From positions 1 through 44,604 of the forward strand of contig JAJTDZ010000032.1 of the NCBI GenBank assembly GCA_021298245.1: a stretch of 44,604 bases of DNA, in the 5' to 3' direction. The translations under genes were made by a program, and so were the position numbers. The stretch comes from Algoriphagus sp. GTDB taxonomy: Bacteria; Bacteroidota; Bacteroidia; Cytophagales; Cyclobacteriaceae. Positions 41,291-44,604 of the stretch are shown here, one piece after another. The notes under the pieces are model-generated. The model was not told the origin of the DNA. It did no database searches and was given only the letters and a program-made list of their open reading frames with translations. The first letter of the stretch is position 1. Each line of letters opens with the position of its first letter.

Positions 41291-42956
41291 TTTCATGCAA
41301 CAAAAATCAAAACTACTTTGGATAGGTATCCCCTTGCTGCTTTTACTTACGGCAGGCCTTTTCGCCTTTCAATTCAAAAATGATCGTCTTTTTGCTATTG
41401 CCAAAAATATTGAAATTTTTGCCACTCTCATTCGGGAATTGAATACCTATTACGTAGATGAGATAGACCCCGATCATTTGGTAAGCGTGGGTATTCAGGC
41501 CATGCTGGAGGAGTTGGATCCTTATACAGAATACATTCCCGAAGAAGAGTCTGACGATTTCAGACAACTTACTACTGGGGAATATGCGGGCATTGGTGCC
41601 CTCATCGGCGCAAGGGGTGAGGGAAATATGGTGTTGATGCCGTACACAGGTTTTCCAGCTCAGCAAGCAGGCCTTCGTATTGCCGATTACATCCTTTCGG
41701 TAGATAGTGTGGATGTTTCACAAAAAACTACCTCTGAAATTTCAGATTTACTCAAGGGGCCTCCCAATACGGGGGTAAAATTGAGCGTACGTCGAGGGCA
41801 AGACACCTTGGAATTTTCTTTGACAAGAAAAAAAATTAGCCTAAAAAATGTACCTTATTATGGTAAGATTAATTCCCAAACGGGATATATCAAGCTTTCA
41901 GATTTTACAGGCACAGCTTCGGCTGAGGTTAGAAATGCCTTGGTTACGCTAAAAGCGCAAGGAATAAATCAATTGGTCCTTGATCTAAGGGACAATCCAG
42001 GGGGCTTAATTCATGAGGCGGTAGAAATTGTGAATTTATTTATTCCTAGGGGGAAAGTAGTGGTCAAAACCATAGGCAAACTGCAGCAAGTAAACTACAC
42101 CTATGCTACTACCAAAACACCCGTAGATAAGGAAATTGCCCTGATTGTACTGATCAATGATCGAAGCGCTTCAGCTGCAGAAATCGTGGCAGGAGCCTTA
42201 CAAGATTACGATCGGGCAGTGATTTTGGGTAGAAAGTCATTTGGAAAAGGCTTGGTGCAGACTACCTTGCCTTTAGGGTACAATGCACAGGTTAAGCTTA
42301 CTACGGCCAAATACTATATCCCAAGCGGGAGATGCATACAAGCCATAGACTATGCCAAATCTAGGGAAGAAGGGGAGGTATTTGCTGTGCCAGATTCCCT
42401 CAGAAAAGTGTTTAGGACTGCCAATGGCAGGGTGGTTAAGGATGGAGCAGGCATTGAGCCGGACGAATTGGTTACTGAGGTGAGCTATGCCCCTATATCT
42501 TACACTTTAGTGGCGGGCAACCATATTTTTGACTTTGCTACCCAATTTGCGTTTACCCATCCTTCCATTTCTAGTCCATCCGAATTTCGGGTAAGTGATC
42601 CTTTGTACGAAGAGTTTAAAAAATTTTTAGTGGGAAGGGAATACGATTACACTACCTATTCGGAAAAGTCTGTAGCCGATATGGAAAATTACCTCAAAAA
42701 AGAACCCTTCTATGAGGAAATTAAGGCCCAAGTAGATCTATTGAAGGCCAAGGTAAATCATAGTAAAGAATCTGATTTGGATACCCATAAGAAGGAGATA
42801 AAAAAAATCCTAGCAGAAGAAATTGTCTCGAGGTATTATTTTCAGGAAGGCATGATAGAAGCAGGCCTGCAGGGGGATCCAGCCATTGCCCTGGCAACTT
42901 CCTACTTCACTACTCCCTCTCGCATGGCAAAAACCTTGAATGCACCAATAAAGTAG
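41283..42956 (+). CDS. S41 family carboxy-terminal processing peptidase
   Basis: The 557-residue protein has an N-terminal membrane anchor or signal (about residues 11-30), then a CtpA-type domain order. There is an N-terminal helical part with LDPYTEYI, a PDZ domain (about 100-185: GEYAGIGALIGARGEGN, FPAQQAGLRIADYILSVD), and the protease core. The catalytic Ser297 lies in NDRSASAAEI and Lys322 in SFGKGLVQ, 25 residues apart as in Prc/CtpA. A C-terminal extension of about 170 residues follows. It trims or degrades proteins from their C terminus in the periplasm. Its start lies within the rnpA end, so translation is coupled. Confidence 0.95.
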   Translation: MDNFMQQKSKLLWIGIPLLLLLTAGLFAFQFKNDRLFAIAKNIEIFATLIRELNTYYVDEIDPDHLVSVGIQAMLEELDPYTEYIPEEESDDFRQLTTGEYAGIGALIGARGEGNMVLMPYTGFPAQQAGLRIADYILSVDSVDVSQKTTSEISDLLKGPPNTGVKLSVRRGQDTLEFSLTRKKISLKNVPYYGKINSQTGYIKLSDFTGTASAEVRNALVTLKAQGINQLVLDLRDNPGGLIHEAVEIVNLFIPRGKVVVKTIGKLQQVNYTYATTKTPVDKEIALIVLINDRSASAAEIVAGALQDYDRAVILGRKSFGKGLVQTTLPLGYNAQVKLTTAKYYIPSGRCIQAIDYAKSREEGEVFAVPDSLRKVFRTANGRVVKDGAGIEPDELVTEVSYAPISYTLVAGNHIFDFATQFAFTHPSISSPSEFRVSDPLYEEFKKFLVGREYDYTTYSEKSVADMENYLKKEPFYEEIKAQVDLLKAKVNHSKESDLDTHKKEIKKILAEEIVSRYYFQEGMIEAGLQGDPAIALATSYFTTPSRMAKTLNAPIK

Positions 42957-42958
42957 GG

Positions 42959-43654
42959 ATGGCGAGGATAATTTCCATAGAAACTTCCACCGAGGTATGT
43001 TCGGTTGCTCTTCACGAGCAGGGTCAACTTGTGGCTTTAAGCGAAATCAAGCAACAGGGAGCTCATGCTGAAAAATTGATGGGATTACTGGAAGAGGTGG
43101 TGCTTGCTGGGGGCATTACATTTTCAGGTATAGATGCGTTGGCAGTTTCTCAAGGCCCTGGTTCGTATACGGGTCTTCGAATTGGAGTATCTACCGCTAA
43201 AGGGCTAGCCTATGGCCTAGGCAAGCCCTTGATAGGAATCAATACCTTAGAAGCCATCGCCTCTAGTGTGGAGGCAGAGCAAGGGGGAAGCATAGTTGTC
43301 GCCTTGGATGCACGCAGGATGGAAATTTTTACCCAAACTTTTGATTGTCATGTGGTAGCAAAGGGGCCTATAAGGGCATTAATTTTGGATGAAGGGGCTT
43401 TTTCAGAAGAACTTACCCAGGGAAAGGTCTTTTTTGTGGGAGACGCCATAGAAAAAATGAAAGAGGTGGTTCAGCATCCTCATGCGGTATTTGTAGAGAA
43501 TTTTCCCCATATGCTCTCCGCAAAGTGGATGGGAATGCTGGCCTTTGACAAGTACAGGCAGAAAAAGTTTGAAGATATTGCCTATTTTGTTCCCAATTAT
43601 TTAAAAGAATTTAAAGCCTTGCACTCAAAAAAGAATCCTTTTCAAAGCCTATGA
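42959..43654 (+). CDS. tsaB: tRNA threonylcarbamoyladenosine biosynthesis protein TsaB
   Basis: TsaB is the non-catalytic partner of TsaD in making t6A37 of ANN-decoding tRNAs. The 231-residue protein shows the family blocks IISIETSTEVCSVALHE, the HAEKLMGLLEEVV helix and the glycine-rich SQGPGSYTGLRIGVSTAKGLAYG (about residues 61-83). The length is typical. It starts 2 bases after the S41 stop and overlaps the DUF2480 gene by 4 bases (ATGA). Confidence 0.95.
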   Translation: MARIISIETSTEVCSVALHEQGQLVALSEIKQQGAHAEKLMGLLEEVVLAGGITFSGIDALAVSQGPGSYTGLRIGVSTAKGLAYGLGKPLIGINTLEAIASSVEAEQGGSIVVALDARRMEIFTQTFDCHVVAKGPIRALILDEGAFSEELTQGKVFFVGDAIEKMKEVVQHPHAVFVENFPHMLSAKWMGMLAFDKYRQKKFEDIAYFVPNYLKEFKALHSKKNPFQSL

Positions 43655-44160
43655 GTGAAATATCTAATAGAGTAGCAGCAAGCCCCATTATTTCCTTGAA
43701 TATGGAGGAGTTTTATCCCCGTGAGGAGCGGCTAGGGTTTGATGTGTCTAACTATTTGGTAGAAAGACTCCTGCTCAAAGAAAAAGAATTTAGACAGGCC
43801 TTGAAAGAATTGGATTGGTCTATCTACAAGGACAAATGGGTAGCCATTTATTGCTCGGAAGATGCCATAGTACCTACCTGGGCCTATATGTTGGTATGTA
43901 CTTATTTGGATGGACTAGCCAAGGGCTACTGTGTGGGTAATTTGGAAAATTTGGAGCAATACATTGCAGAACAAACCTTGAGAAACCTTCCTTTGGAAGA
44001 ATTCAAAGATAGGCCAGTAGTGATTAAGGGATGTTCCAAAGTATCCATTCCTCTTTTTGCCTACGGCAGGTTGGTCTCTTTATTGCAAAAGGAGGCAAAA
44101 AGCTTGATGTTTGGGGAGCCATGTAGTACGGTGCCCCTGGTGAAGAAGCCTAAGTCTTAA
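43651..44160 (+). CDS. DUF2480 family protein
   Basis: The 169-residue protein of unknown function matches the DUF2480 pattern of Bacteroidota by its N-terminal SLNMEEFYP, LLLKEKEFRQALKELDW, WVAIYCSEDAIVPTWAYMLV and VVIKGCSKVSIPLFAYGRLVS. It has no signal peptide or membrane segment. Coupled to tsaB by a 4-base overlap, it is the last gene before the rRNA operon. Several conserved cysteines and aspartates could bind a metal, but that is speculation. Confidence 0.85.
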   Translation: MSEISNRVAASPIISLNMEEFYPREERLGFDVSNYLVERLLLKEKEFRQALKELDWSIYKDKWVAIYCSEDAIVPTWAYMLVCTYLDGLAKGYCVGNLENLEQYIAEQTLRNLPLEEFKDRPVVIKGCSKVSIPLFAYGRLVSLLQKEAKSLMFGEPCSTVPLVKKPKS

Positions 44161-44234
44161 GTTTTTTGATTTGCCTAGTGGATTAGGACAATTTTTGTTG
44201 CCCAAACGCTTGTGTAATCCCCTTCTCTAGTCTA
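44161..44234. other. Gap between the DUF2480 gene and the first rRNA promoter
   Basis: An imperfect stem around 44174-44188 (CCTAG/TTAGG, TGGA loop) followed by CAATTTTTG could be a weak terminator for the tsaB/DUF2480 transcript. No coding frame is seen. Confidence 0.35.
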
Positions 44235-44267
44235 TGTTTGCACTCCCATTCAAAAAATGAATGGGAA
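44235..44267 (+). promoter_or_regulatory. Upstream rRNA promoter (P1) and start-site hairpin
   Basis: TATGTTTG (44235-44242) fits TAnnTTTG and is followed by CACTCCCATTC; the -33 element is weak (TGTG at 44211-44214). A perfect 8-bp stem CCCATTCA/TGAATGGG (44247-44254 with 44260-44267) begins where transcription would start. Confidence 0.5.
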
Positions 44268-44325
44268 AATGTGCGAAGAAGGCTTGGGTGAGGATATAAA
44301 AATCCAAACTTTTTTTTCGGTAAGG

Positions 44326-44357
44326 TTTTGTTAAGAAGAAACAAAATAGGATCTTTG
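44326..44357 (+). promoter_or_regulatory. Main rRNA operon promoter (P2)
   Basis: TTTTG (44326-44330) lies 19 bases before GATCTTTG (44350-44357), one mismatch from TAnnTTTG. It is followed by CACTCTCATTTT, closely like the sequence after P1. It would produce a leader of about 145 bases to the 16S gene. A perfect 6-bp stem TGAGAC/GTCTCA follows at 44369-44384. Confidence 0.7.
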
Positions 44358-44410
44358 CACTCTCATTTTGAGACGAGGGTCTCACAATTTTCCAAAAAAG
44401 TTGGAAAAAA

Positions 44411-44420
44411 AGTTCTTTGA
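44411..44420 (+). promoter_or_regulatory. Candidate boxA-like antitermination site in the 16S leader
   Basis: AGTTCTTTGA lies about 90 bases before the 16S gene and resembles the boxA-like leader motif (around TTCTTT) found in Bacteroidota rRNA operons. Such sites recruit NusB/S10. The assignment is by position and likeness only. Confidence 0.4.
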
Positions 44421-44507
44421 AGTGATGTAAGGCGAAAAAAATACTCTGAGAAGAGGGGCTTTATGGGTATGCTTTACCTATAGGGCGAATAATAGAATAG
44501 TTACTTT

Positions 44508-44604
<97 letters not shown>

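Overview
The window looks like a bacterial chromosome segment from the Bacteroidota, most likely order Cytophagales and perhaps near Cyclobacteriaceae (inference). The grounds are: -7 promoter boxes of the form TAnnTTTG, sometimes with TTTG 19 bases upstream; few clear Shine-Dalgarno sites; a DnaQ-like exonuclease joined to DnaE; a fused alpha/beta E1 dehydrogenase; paired M16 peptidases; and a DUF2480 protein. The window starts in the 3' end of a 5S rRNA gene and ends in the first ~97 bases of a 16S rRNA gene on the same strand, so it is the unique stretch between two co-oriented rRNA operons. Those are also the places where short-read contigs usually break.

Layout. 1-3.6 kb (- strand): thioredoxin, then tRNA 2-selenouridine synthase (mnmH) overlapping selenophosphate synthase (selD), then a secreted beta-propeller protein. 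3.6-7.9 kb (-): DNA polymerase III alpha, whose N-terminal exonuclease domain is split off by a frame change. 8.2-10.6 kb (-): a tight glycosyltransferase / ECF sigma / rsmG operon. 10.7-13.8 kb (+): tgt, an LptF/LptG-type permease and an EamA transporter broken by a 34-bp tandem duplication. 13.9-14.7 kb (-): ispE. 15.0-26.2 kb (+): a large branched-chain amino-acid operon, ilvD-ilvB-ilvN-ilvC-leuA-leuC-(leuD remnant)-second LeuA/CimA-like synthase-leuB, preceded by a leader peptide and a classical attenuator. Then truA (+), a GNAT gene and fused keto-acid dehydrogenase E1 (both -), rimO, a secreted MORN/YwqK-repeat protein, a GNAT-like protein with a PfkB-family kinase, two M16 peptidases, an M61 peptidase (-), rpmH-rnpA-S41 peptidase-tsaB-DUF2480, and the promoter/leader region of the next rRNA operon.

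How it works together. The central operon should carry pyruvate to valine and leucine (and the shared isoleucine steps) under charged-tRNA control through the leader peptide. However, leuD as given lacks most of its N-terminal half, so leucine synthesis from this locus should be blocked unless the sequence is wrong or another leuD exists. Three otherwise conserved genes (dnaQ-dnaE, eamA, leuD) each carry one frame-breaking event, one at a perfect tandem repeat and two plausibly at short direct repeats. This is either genuine decay or an assembly fault, and it is the first thing to check. I did not see a clearly novel multi-gene system. The most interesting functional items are the ilv attenuator, the lesions, the SelD/MnmH pair, the zinc-ligand-poor Tgt and the tandem rRNA promoters.
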